From: a virus
DNA: 32,000 nt
Virus record (IMG/VR): IMGVR_UViG_3300035701_000171
Location: 1 to 32,000 of that record
Reading direction: 5' to 3' (one strand)
The first letter of the stretch is position 1. Each line of letters begins with the position of its first letter. The notes under the pieces were generated by a model. It ran no database searches, was not told the origin of the DNA, and saw nothing but the letters and a program-made list of their open reading frames with translations. The position numbers were made by a program, and so were the translations under genes. Below are positions 23,185 to 28,676 of the stretch, one piece after another.

Positions 23185-23607
23185 TCATTTTTTATTTATC
23201 CTTCCTGCTTCCAATATTGGTAAACCTGCTTCTGTTGGAACATATACAACCTGCATCTGATTTGTCTGAAGTCCTTGAATCCATAGATAACGCAAGTATC
23301 CTTCATTTCCCTTTAAAGAATCACCGATAATTTTATTTGCTTCTGCTACACCTTTAGCTCTAATTACCTCAGCATCTGCTAAATGTTTGGAAGAATCCAT
23401 AAGTGCACGTGCTTCTAATGTCTTAATTTTTCTATTCGATTCCGCTCTAGCAAGTTCAGCTTCTCCATTCTTTCCTTCGCTCCAAACTGTGTAGTTGTGA
23501 TAGATAGCAGACCAACCAAAACAGAAAATCATCAACAATAAAGCAAATGCAAAAATTGAACATACAAAACTAGCTATTCGAGATATCGATATTTCTTCTA
23601 TATTCAT
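23185..23607 (-). CDS. Membrane protein resembling the SPFH/band-7 stalk region, 140 aa
   Basis: One membrane helix (about residues 12-34) is followed by a long helix of the type seen in SPFH or prohibitin-like proteins (AELARAESNRKIKTLEARAL, then HLADAEVIRAKGVAEANKII), and a C-terminal segment MQVVYVPTEAGLPILEAGR. It lacks the full band-7 domain. Small phage proteins of this type often accompany holin-like genes. AAGGA precedes ATG and the start overlaps the upstream stop. The role is unknown; lysis control or host-protease interference are guesses. Confidence 0.65.
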   Translation of the reverse strand: MNIEEISISRIASFVCSIFAFALLLMIFCFGWSAIYHNYTVWSEGKNGEAELARAESNRKIKTLEARALMDSSKHLADAEVIRAKGVAEANKIIGDSLKGNEGYLRYLWIQGLQTNQMQVVYVPTEAGLPILEAGRINKK

Positions 23608-23846
23608 TTTTTGTTCCTTTCTTCTATTGCACAGAGACGTCCATGGAAGTCTTTCATTTCTTGGTGGATCGCATCAATTAGAGCCCGAGTTTCAATCCTA
23701 TTTGCATCCATTTTTATATCTAACGCTCGATAATCTGCACGACTTTCTGATCGTGCCCATAAGAAGATAGCAAATGTCGATCCCATGCAAACAATACTAG
23801 TTAAGATACTAGCTAATGATTGTACAAGTTCTTGTGTCCATTCCAT
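23604..23846 (-). CDS. Holin-like small membrane protein, 80 aa
   Basis: The ATG at 23846 has AGGAG seven bases upstream, which favours it over an earlier start at 23879. One hydrophobic segment (about residues 6-28: LVQSLASILTSIVCMGSTFA) is followed by a charged helical tail (YRALDIKMDANRIETRALID). The layout fits a single-pass membrane protein of holin or pinholin size, but only position and shape support this. It overlaps the SPFH-like gene by 4 bases. Confidence 0.6.
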   Translation of the reverse strand: MEWTQELVQSLASILTSIVCMGSTFAIFLWARSESRADYRALDIKMDANRIETRALIDAIHQEMKDFHGRLCAIEERNKK

Positions 23847-23863
23847 ATGAATACTCCTAAACA

Positions 23864-24031
23864 TCACCATGATCCCCATGGTTGGGATTTTTTTAGTTCT
23901 TTGATGTGATTTTCTAGATCTGAAATCTTTTCTCGTCTTTCATTGTCATATTTTTCTTTTAATTCTCGTAGAATCTCATCCAAGATCTTTTGGTCTTGTT
24001 CTGCTTTCTTCTTTTTCAAAAAATAACTCAT
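23864..24031 (-). CDS. Small coiled-coil protein, first gene of the membrane cassette, 55 aa
   Basis: The ATG at 24031 has GGAG seven bases upstream. It is a Lys/Glu-rich coiled coil (QKILDEILRELKEKYDNERR) with a short N-terminal MSYFLKKKK and ends KSQPWGSW. A strong promoter ends about 16 bases upstream. It could serve as a cytoplasmic partner for the holin-like protein. No family is recognised. Confidence 0.6.
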   Translation of the reverse strand: MSYFLKKKKAEQDQKILDEILRELKEKYDNERREKISDLENHIKELKKSQPWGSW

Positions 24032-24053
24032 GATACTGCTCCATACCTGTAAT

Positions 24054-24083
24054 ACTATAAACAATCATACTACATGTTGTCAA
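24054..24083 (-). promoter_or_regulatory. Strong sigma70-like promoter for the membrane cassette
   Basis: On the minus strand a perfect TTGACA is followed after 18 bases by TATAGT. It lies directly upstream of the first gene of the membrane and recombinase cassette, leaving a leader of about 16 bases. This is the best single promoter match that I found on the minus strand. Confidence 0.65.
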
Positions 24084-24183
24084 CAAATATCGTACGCGTA
24101 ACTTCAAATCAACATACTGTTTTTTTTATTTAGTGTGTCTTTTGGGAGTACCCTATTATTACACTGATTACAAACCTATGACT

Positions 24184-24315
24184 GGTCCAAATGTGAAGAT
24201 TTTGGTGGGACCCTTCGTTAAGGGATGTATTTGTTTCAGGAAATAAAAAGCCGAACTCTTACACAGACAACCACTAGGATGCCGGTTTCCTGGTCGCTCC
24301 ACAACCGGATTTTTT
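24184..24315 (+). ncRNA. Candidate structured plus-strand RNA ending in an intrinsic terminator
   Basis: The 287-base gap between the membrane cassette and the ParB-like gene holds no supportable coding region. On the plus strand it ends with a 6-bp stem (CCGGTT/AACCGG, 24282-24308) followed by TTTTTT, and no plus-strand gene runs into it. Upstream, GGTCC/GGACC (24184-24212) and CCCTT/AAGGG (24211-24224) compete for bases, and CAGGAAA (24237-24243) can pair with TTTCCTG (24286-24292), which would break the terminator. I found no convincing plus promoter. A regulated small RNA is a possibility; chance pairing is not excluded. Confidence 0.3.
24282..24315 (+). terminator. Intrinsic terminator on the plus strand
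   Basis: CCGGTT and AACCGG form a 6-bp stem around a 15-base loop (which holds a weak inner TGG/CCA stem), followed within one base by six T. It faces against the main direction of coding here. On the minus strand the same hairpin is preceded, not followed, by the homopolymer, so it works only for plus-strand transcripts. Confidence 0.55.
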
Positions 24316-24318
24316 CAT

Positions 24319-24795
24319 CTAGAATTCATGTCCGCACGATGGACATTTGTTTTTCTTTTTCTTTTTTTCTTCATCACCGTCTGGTAACTCTTCCGCAATG
24401 TCTTCTTTCGACACTCCAAGTAATTGCTCTTCTGTGAATCCATAACTCAGAAGGTCTAATGGATCCCAAGCATTTGCAAGAACGTCCCAATTCCACTGTC
24501 CCTGATGCAAATTTAGTCCAACGCACATTTCATCAATCTCTTTCTCATTGAGCATGCGATTAGGAACCCAACATTCTACGGTCTTGACTTTATTCTTTTT
24601 CAGGATACGTATTCGTTGATGTCCACCGATGATTGTGTTGTCTTGGTTGATGATAGGCTTATCAATAAGACCGAATTTCTCGATAAAAGTTCCAAGCTTT
24701 TCCACGACTTTCTTGTCTATCTGACGTGGGTTTTTGGGGTTTTCTTTTAGCAGTCTAATTGCGATTGGATGCAAGTTCCATTCAATATCTGTCAT
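24319..24795 (-). CDS. ParB-like (ParB N-terminal/Srx fold) protein with C-terminal zinc knuckle, 158 aa
   Basis: Residues about 10-75 fit the ParB N-terminal domain: LLKENPKNPRQ, then FIEKFGLIDKPIINQDNTII and the core GGHQRIRIL (57-65). In phages such domains are often fused to DNA methylases; here no methylase follows. The C-terminus has a Lys run and then CPSCGHEF (151-158), a short metal-binding knuckle. The SD AGGTGG is four bases before ATG. It may bind DNA or have nuclease activity; a partition role is unlikely without ParA. Confidence 0.75.
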   Translation of the reverse strand: MTDIEWNLHPIAIRLLKENPKNPRQIDKKVVEKLGTFIEKFGLIDKPIINQDNTIIGGHQRIRILKKNKVKTVECWVPNRMLNEKEIDEMCVGLNLHQGQWNWDVLANAWDPLDLLSYGFTEEQLLGVSKEDIAEELPDGDEEKKKKKNKCPSCGHEF

Positions 24796-24844
24796 AAATC
24801 CACCTATTTAAAAAGTTATTTAACTTATATTGCGTTTTATATGA

Positions 24845-24873
24845 TTGATTTTCAATCTACTTCATGTTAAAAT
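24845..24873 (+). promoter_or_regulatory. Candidate plus-strand promoter for the small coiled-coil gene
   Basis: TTGATT and TAAAAT are spaced by 17 bases. The predicted transcript starts about ten bases before the ATG, at or just before the GGAGG. It lies opposite the main direction and serves a single gene. Confidence 0.5.
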
Positions 24874-24890
24874 CTGTATGGAGGTATTTC

Positions 24891-25094
24891 ATGACAAGCG
24901 TTCAATTACAATTTGATTTAGGACCTATTAATGTTCAGCACCAAATCGCTGAACTGGAAATGAGTATGGGAAAAGTTAGGCGCAAGCTTTTCGCAGAAAT
25001 GCAAGAGGTTAAAAACCAATATGCAGAACTTCTAAAAGAACATGAAGCGCTCAAACTTCAACTTCAGGCGTTGAGTCCGTTATCTCAATCCTAA
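24891..25094 (+). CDS. Small coiled-coil protein on the plus strand, 67 aa
   Basis: The ATG at 24891 is six bases after a perfect GGAGG; an in-frame start 9 codons upstream would place that SD inside the gene. After MTSVQLQFDLGPI, the protein is a coiled coil (LEMSMGKVRRKLFAEMQEVK and beyond) and ends in a short Ser-rich tail. It is alone on the plus strand and its 3' end overlaps the RusA-like gene by 44 bases. It could be a small regulator or adaptor. No family is recognised with certainty. Confidence 0.7.
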   Translation: MTSVQLQFDLGPINVQHQIAELEMSMGKVRRKLFAEMQEVKNQYAELLKEHEALKLQLQALSPLSQS

Positions 25095-25467
25095 TCCCAT
25101 AGGCATCACTTTTCTCTTGGTCATACTCCCATTTAAGCCCTGGATGATCGTCGGTTCTGCCTTTCAATGGCTTTAGCTTTCCATCCTTATCCCTGTAGGT
25201 TCGAATCTCTGTTGGAAGAATGCAATCGGCAATCTGATCCTTTATCCACTTGAATGCCATTGGTAAGTTGTCTGACGTGTCTAGCATGCGATTTGACATT
25301 CGAACCATACGAATGGTGCATGGAAGCAAAATAATGCAACCAGAGCGAAGGAAAGCGCGTTTAACGAAGTATTGCTGCGCCCTATGTCTTACACTCGAAG
25401 CAGTCCAGTGCTCTTTCGTGTTTGCTTCGCTAACGGTTTTAATGGGTAGTGTCCAAACAATTTTCAT
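25051..25467 (-). CDS. RusA-like Holliday junction resolvase, 138 aa
   Basis: The layout fits RusA-type endonucleases: an N-terminal strand with basic residues (MKIVWTLPIKTVSEANTKEH), then MLDTSDNLPMAFKWIKDQIA (61-80), and a later GRTDDHPGLKWEY (103-115). Asp63, Asp66, Asp106 and Asp107 could form the metal site, as the paired Asp residues do in RusA. It would cut branched DNA during replication and before packaging. The SD is AGGA, eight bases upstream. It sits downstream of the replication initiator in the same direction. Confidence 0.7.
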   Translation of the reverse strand: MKIVWTLPIKTVSEANTKEHWTASSVRHRAQQYFVKRAFLRSGCIILLPCTIRMVRMSNRMLDTSDNLPMAFKWIKDQIADCILPTEIRTYRDKDGKLKPLKGRTDDHPGLKWEYDQEKSDAYGIRIEITDSTPEVEV

Positions 25468-25477
25468 GTAACAATTC

Positions 25478-25699
25478 CTATTTCCATTCTAATCCCAATT
25501 TGTACGTTATCCTTTGATAGTCTGATTCTCTATCCTCAATAGTCTTATACTCCACAATAATCACTTCATTGTTTGTATGAACTTTTATTTGAAATGGTCT
25601 AGAATTATCGAAATCTTCATCTCTTTGAACACAACAGATCATTTCAATATTTACCATGTAGTGATACTTCTCTTCGTGTCCAATTCCTACGAAATTCAT
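25478..25699 (-). CDS. Small hypothetical protein, 73 aa
   Basis: The ATG at 25699 overlaps the stop of the replication gene (ATGA) and has a weak GGA just upstream; a GTG at 25708 is less likely. It is acidic with beta-type segments (FQIKVHTNNEVIIVEYKTIE). It lies between the replication gene and the RusA-like gene and is probably co-translated with the first. Function unknown. Confidence 0.6.
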   Translation of the reverse strand: MNFVGIGHEEKYHYMVNIEMICCVQRDEDFDNSRPFQIKVHTNNEVIIVEYKTIEDRESDYQRITYKLGLEWK

Positions 25700-26733
25700 T
25701 TTTTCCACATCAGGTTTGTTTTTTTCAGCATGTTATCTAACGTTTTTTCGAAATTCTTGTCTCCAAAGTTAATCGAAAAGCTACTTTTGCTGCTTTTTAG
25801 ATCGAACCAATCTTCAGAAATTCTACATTTCCACCCATCGTAAGCTTCACCATTTTTGAAATTTCGCACCAGATTCTTGTTTCGATCCCTCAACGACCTA
25901 AACTCAGATGCCTTTATTTCTTCTTCTTTGGCCTGCTGCTGCGCTTTTGTGAGTTTTGGATACCCAAGCTCGTCTAATGCATCTTTATACGATTCTGGAT
26001 CATTTGCGATGGCATATAGGTACCTAAGTTTTGCCTTAGGTCTTGAGTCAAGCTTTGGACCCTCTGGACGATTCATGTAGGCAAGCCATCTTGCTAAGTC
26101 TTGAGGTGGTTCTGCTTGCGCGAACTTTTTAGTGAGCGTTTTCTTTTCAGCAGGTGTGAATTCATCGACATCAACCAAGCATGGATGAATTGCCTCATCC
26201 GATTTCTTCTCTTCCTTTTTTCGAGAAAAATTATTATTGCCCGCCGCAGGCGTCTTCTCTTTCCTCATGATTGCGGCTTCGCTCGCAATAATAATTTCTT
26301 TCTCTTGAGTCTCTTCTGAAAGAAGAGAAGAAAGAGTTTCTTTTGTACCTGATAATTTGTGAGGGGTACCCCTCCTAAATTGTGAGGGGTCAGAATTATT
26401 TGAATTTTCTTCAGAAACATCGCTCACAATCATTTCATAGTAGGTTTTCTGCTTACCCCTCTTACCCCTAACTTCCTTGCGAATTAGGCCTTTTTTGATC
26501 AAATTTCGCACTGCATTTAAAACGTTCGTCTCTGAGCAGCCTGTGAGCGATGAAAGTTGAGAAAGACTAATTCGATCTTTTTCTTTGTGCCATCCAAAAG
26601 TCTTGCGCATGATGATGAGTAGAACCTTGAGTTCGACTTCTTTTAAGACTTTTATCCAATGAGAAAACAGACAATTTGGTGTCTGTGTGTAATTAGGCGG
26701 TGTGAACCCTTTGGTGCTTCTAACTGTACTCAT
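25696..26733 (-). CDS. Phage replication initiator, lambda O-like, 345 aa
   Basis: The N-terminal domain is a winged helix of the phage replication O type (FTPPNYTQTPNCLFSHWIKV, then helix-turn-helix ISLSQLSSLTGCSETNVLNA at about 55-74). It would bind iterons in the origin and recruit a helicase or loader. The middle (about 110-200) is a hydrophilic linker encoded by repeat-rich DNA. The C-terminus (about 200-345) is helical and ends in DNLRD-like charged segments (SEFRSLRDRNKNLVRN). The ATG at 26733 has AAGGA seven bases upstream. An earlier start at 26856 has no SD and a non-phage-like N-terminus. Confidence 0.8.
   Translation of the reverse strand: MSTVRSTKGFTPPNYTQTPNCLFSHWIKVLKEVELKVLLIIMRKTFGWHKEKDRISLSQLSSLTGCSETNVLNAVRNLIKKGLIRKEVRGKRGKQKTYYEMIVSDVSEENSNNSDPSQFRRGTPHKLSGTKETLSSLLSEETQEKEIIIASEAAIMRKEKTPAAGNNNFSRKKEEKKSDEAIHPCLVDVDEFTPAEKKTLTKKFAQAEPPQDLARWLAYMNRPEGPKLDSRPKAKLRYLYAIANDPESYKDALDELGYPKLTKAQQQAKEEEIKASEFRSLRDRNKNLVRNFKNGEAYDGWKCRISEDWFDLKSSKSSFSINFGDKNFEKTLDNMLKKTNLMWKK
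26228..26469. other. Candidate replication origin inside the O-like gene
   Basis: Within the linker-coding part lie two 15-base direct repeats (TAATTTGTGAGGGGT at 26353-26367 and TAAATTGTGAGGGGT at 26376-26390, 14 of 15 equal, 23 bases apart), and a perfect 14-base palindrome (GAGGGGTACCCCTC, 26361-26374). A tandem 9-base repeat (CTTACCCCT twice, 26452-26469) and an AT-rich stretch between them follow. A perfect 13-bp inverted repeat (AAATTATTATTGC at 26228-26240 and GCAATAATAATTT at 26285-26297) lies to the left. Lambda places its origin in the same part of gene O. Function is inferred. Confidence 0.5.
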
Positions 26734-26771
26734 AAAATTTTCCTTTACATCGCTATAGGTTTTTTTGCAAC

Positions 26772-26899
26772 CAAACGTTGAAAGAAAATTCGAAATCCCA
26801 TACACTAAAAGCAGCTTTTGGCTTCGGTGTTTTAGGTTTTGAAAGTCTTCTTTCAACTCTTAATGTTGGTTTTCAACGTTGTTTTTTCCTTCAACGTTG
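26772..26899. promoter_or_regulatory. Three CAACGTTG-type palindromic sites upstream of the replication gene
   Basis: The 8-base palindrome CAACGTTG occurs at 26874-26881 and 26892-26899 (18 bases apart), each as TTCAACGTTGTT. A near copy (AAACGTTG within TTTCAACGTTTGG on the minus strand) lies at 26773-26780. They sit in the leader of the replication gene, and one overlaps the -35 of the plus-strand promoter candidate. They could be operators for the Cro-like protein or another regulator. Confidence 0.4.
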
Positions 26900-27010
26900 T
26901 TGTTAGTGAGTTTCTTCCAGGATTAGTTAAATTTTCCCTGGATAGAATTGGGTCACGTTTAGGTTTTATGGTGTGTTGTGTTCTTCCGAGATGCAGCACA
27001 CCATTTTTAT
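26778..27010 (+). ncRNA. Candidate antisense RNA, OOP-like, with promoter and terminator
   Basis: On the plus strand TTGAAA and TACACT (26778-26806, 17-base spacing) could start an RNA near 26813. An 11-bp stem with one G-U pair (26968-26978 with 26994-27004) followed by TTTTT ends it near 27009. The RNA of about 195 bases would be antisense to the leader between the Cro-like gene and the replication gene. In lambda, OOP RNA lies at the matching place and is also antisense. The 346-base gap (26734-27079) otherwise holds only a doubtful 76-codon frame. No transcription evidence exists here. Confidence 0.4.
26968..27008 (+). terminator. Intrinsic terminator on the plus strand before the Cro-like gene
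   Basis: ATGGTGTG pairs with CACACCAT, extended inwards by one U-G and two further pairs to 11 bp, with a 15-base loop and five T directly after the stem. On the minus strand no T-run follows. It ends any plus-strand transcript before it enters the Cro-like gene in antisense. Confidence 0.55.
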
Positions 27011-27079
27011 TCTCGGGATGGTGAAATTCTATCCTTTTTGTCTTTTTTGTCACACAAGAAGTGGTAAATTTCTTTTCAT

Positions 27080-27322
27080 TCACATACTTTTCAGTTCATC
27101 CACAGCGATTTTAGCTTTCTCTTTTTTCTTATGTGGGCATGGCTCAATCTTCACTATTCCATTTGTAGTACGTGATATGTCTCTTGATAGACGTAAACTT
27201 GGATAACATCTCTTTTTCATAACCCTATCCATATGCTGACGACTACACTCCATAATATCTGCGAACTCAGAAAGCGTGATACCCATTTCTTTTAAATAAG
27301 ATTGTAGACTCTTAACTTCCAT
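27080..27322 (-). CDS. Cro-like helix-turn-helix regulator, 80 aa
   Basis: Residues about 12-36 form a helix-turn-helix (GITLSEFADIMECSRQHMDR) followed by a wing-like segment (SLRLSRDISRTTNGIV), as in Cro/CI-type small regulators. The C-terminus is Lys-rich. It has an AAGGAG SD five bases before ATG. It is the first gene of the leftward replication operon and diverges from the recombination operon, as cro does in lambdoid phages. It likely binds the repeats between the two promoters. A Cro role is inferred from fold and place. Confidence 0.75.
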   Translation of the reverse strand: MEVKSLQSYLKEMGITLSEFADIMECSRQHMDRVMKKRCYPSLRLSRDISRTTNGIVKIEPCPHKKKEKAKIAVDELKSM

Positions 27323-27353
27323 ATAAACTCCTTGTTGAAGGTTTCGTTCTACT

Positions 27354-27383
27354 TTTATGCCATAACGTTACATTTTTATGCAA
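27354..27383 (-). promoter_or_regulatory. Candidate promoter for the Cro-like gene
   Basis: On the minus strand TTGCAT and CATAAA are spaced by 18 bases, with a leader of about 25 bases to the ATG. The match is moderate. It faces away from the plus-strand early promoter, giving a divergent pair. Confidence 0.35.
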
Positions 27384-27405
27384 CATGTAGCTAATGTTTA
27401 CGAAA

Positions 27406-27438
27406 AGATGACATGTATGTTGACGTAAAATGTCATCT
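27406..27438. promoter_or_regulatory. Operator-like inverted repeat in the divergent control region
   Basis: AGATGACAT (27406-27414) and ATGTCATCT (27430-27438) are perfect 9-base arms, 15 bases apart. They straddle the -35 of the plus-strand early promoter, so a bound dimer or pair of dimers would block it. This is the best candidate operator for the Cro-like protein. Binding is inferred. Confidence 0.5.
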
Positions 27439-27449
27439 CAGTTTACAAT
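27420..27449 (+). promoter_or_regulatory. Early promoter for the recombination operon
   Basis: TTGACG and TACAAT are spaced by 18 bases, a strong sigma70-type match. The leader of about 100 bases contains the 10-bp hairpin described next. It matches the role of lambda PL, driving the annealing protein and exonuclease genes. Confidence 0.6.
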
Positions 27450-27478
27450 AAGTAACGTACCGGCAAGAACGCAGGTAC

Positions 27479-27521
27479 AAAAAAAAAGTCACTCTCTAGC
27501 CACCAAGCAAAAGAGAGTGAC
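27479..27521 (-). terminator. Intrinsic terminator on the minus strand, in the leader of the plus operon
   Basis: GTCACTCTCT and AGAGAGTGAC form a perfect 10-bp stem with a 14-base loop. On the minus strand it is followed by nine T, a textbook terminator. It would stop antisense transcripts coming from the recombination genes before they reach the divergent promoters. On the plus strand the hairpin lacks a T-run and lies in the 5' leader. Confidence 0.7.
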
Positions 27522-27555
27522 ATGAATACAAATTTCTTGAATAGTGGAGAAAAAG

Positions 27556-28503
27556 ATGCATTCTACGAAAAGCACAGACGTAAAAAGAAATTCACGACCA
27601 GCTGGTCAGTATCATATCGCACCATCTGGTTTTGTACAATCAGGATCCAATATGCAAGAGATGGTCGAAATACAACCCAAAATTAATCACAAAATGGTTG
27701 AAATACAACCCACTCATTCGCCTCAAAAACATGAAGAAAACATTGCCTTTTCTGTTATTGAGCAAGTTGTGATGCAGGGTGATTTGTCAAAGCTAAATTC
27801 TGAACAGCGCGTAATCTATTACAGAAGAGTGTGTGAAAGTGCTGGTCTCAATCCTCTAACGCGTCCTTTTGATTACATTCTTTTGAATGGAAAACTTACC
27901 TTATACGCCAAAAAGGATTGCACAGAACAGTTACGCAAGTTGAACGGTGTTTCGATTGAAAGATTGGAGGACAAATTTGTTGATGATCTGTATATCGTTA
28001 AGGCTTTTGCCAAAACGAAAGATGGTCGTATGGATGCTGCTACTGGAGCTGTGACAATTGGCAATCTGAAAGGAGAAGCTAAAGCTAACGCAATCATGAA
28101 AGCTGAAACTAAGGCTAAACGTCGTGTAACTCTTAGCATCTCTGGAATGGGTTGGACAGATGAAAGCGAAGTGGATTCTATTCCAAGTGCAAAACACGTA
28201 GATATTGACATGAGTACAGGGGAATTTAAGGGAAATAGCACGGAATTAAATCGAAATACCCCGCAAAAAAAACCCATGCATTCTGATCAGGTTCATGAGC
28301 TAGAAGATATTCTAGCTGAATGTGATGAACGTTACACAAAAACTTTTTACCAATATCTGAAAAACGCATATGGATTTGATCATTTATCAGGTGCTCCAGA
28401 AGAACTTTATGCAAGAATAAAAAACGCGGCTATGCAGAATGCGCGTGAAACGTTGGATAGAAAAACAAACGCAATCAAATCTGAAGAAATGGTGTGTACA
28501 TGA
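27556..28503 (+). CDS. Single-strand annealing recombination protein, RecT-like, 315 aa
   Basis: The core (about residues 60-215) has GLNPLTRPFDYILLNGKLTL, then YAKKDCTEQLRKLNG, and GEAKANAIMKAETKAKRRVT leading to SGMGWTDESEV. I recognise this as the group of phage recombination proteins usually paired with a YqaJ exonuclease; the exact class (RecT, Erf or Rad52-like) is unsure. The N-terminal 45 residues are low-complexity and contain the repeat MVEIQP twice. The C-terminal 60 residues are a helical tail. The ATG at 27556 has GGAGA seven bases upstream; a GTG four codons earlier is possible. It is first in the plus operon. Confidence 0.75.
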   Translation: MHSTKSTDVKRNSRPAGQYHIAPSGFVQSGSNMQEMVEIQPKINHKMVEIQPTHSPQKHEENIAFSVIEQVVMQGDLSKLNSEQRVIYYRRVCESAGLNPLTRPFDYILLNGKLTLYAKKDCTEQLRKLNGVSIERLEDKFVDDLYIVKAFAKTKDGRMDAATGAVTIGNLKGEAKANAIMKAETKAKRRVTLSISGMGWTDESEVDSIPSAKHVDIDMSTGEFKGNSTELNRNTPQKKPMHSDQVHELEDILAECDERYTKTFYQYLKNAYGFDHLSGAPEELYARIKNAAMQNARETLDRKTNAIKSEEMVCT

Positions 28504-28676
28504 CAGCTCAACAGGAAATAAACGAAGTTTGTGAGAATGCTTCTGAATGGATGGAAATGACAGATGACCCCGCTTTGTTAGCGGCGGTCATCCTAGCAAA
28601 TAAAGTTGTTGAGCTAAAAGAACATATAGATTTCTTACAGAAAAGGTTGAAATATGAAATATCCAAACAGAATTGA
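28500..28676 (+). CDS. Small acidic helical protein, 58 aa
   Basis: The ATGA overlap with the annealing-protein stop and the 23-base overlap with the exonuclease start place it in the same operon. It is helical (NEVCENASEWMEMTDDPALL, then KVVELKEHIDFLQKRLKYEI). It may be a partner of the exonuclease or the annealing protein, but nothing in the sequence proves it. Confidence 0.6.
   Translation: MTAQQEINEVCENASEWMEMTDDPALLAAVILANKVVELKEHIDFLQKRLKYEISKQN

Noticed and set aside
24184-24315. Possible tRNA in the structured gap
   Set aside because: I looked for a T-arm, anticodon stem and 7-bp acceptor on both strands and found no consistent cloverleaf.
24225-24437. Plus-strand 70-codon frame across the 24.3 kb terminator
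   Set aside because: It crosses the terminator and the ParB-like gene in antisense, with no SD.
26839-27024. Plus-strand 61-codon hydrophobic frame inside the antisense RNA candidate
   Set aside because: It starts at TTG with a weak AGG, runs through the terminator stem and T-run, and its hydrophobic character mirrors the Lys/Asn-rich opposite strand.
26853-27083. 76-codon minus frame starting at GTG and overlapping the Cro-like gene stop
   Set aside because: The overlap is suggestive, but there is no SD, the composition (Thr/Lys/Asn with no fold pattern) looks random, and the interval is better explained as a leader with palindromes and an antisense RNA candidate.
27661-27712. Short direct repeat (19 bases, one mismatch) as a CRISPR-like or att site
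   Set aside because: It occurs only twice, 33 bases apart in frame, and encodes MVEIQP twice in a low-complexity protein N-terminus; it is a small coding duplication.
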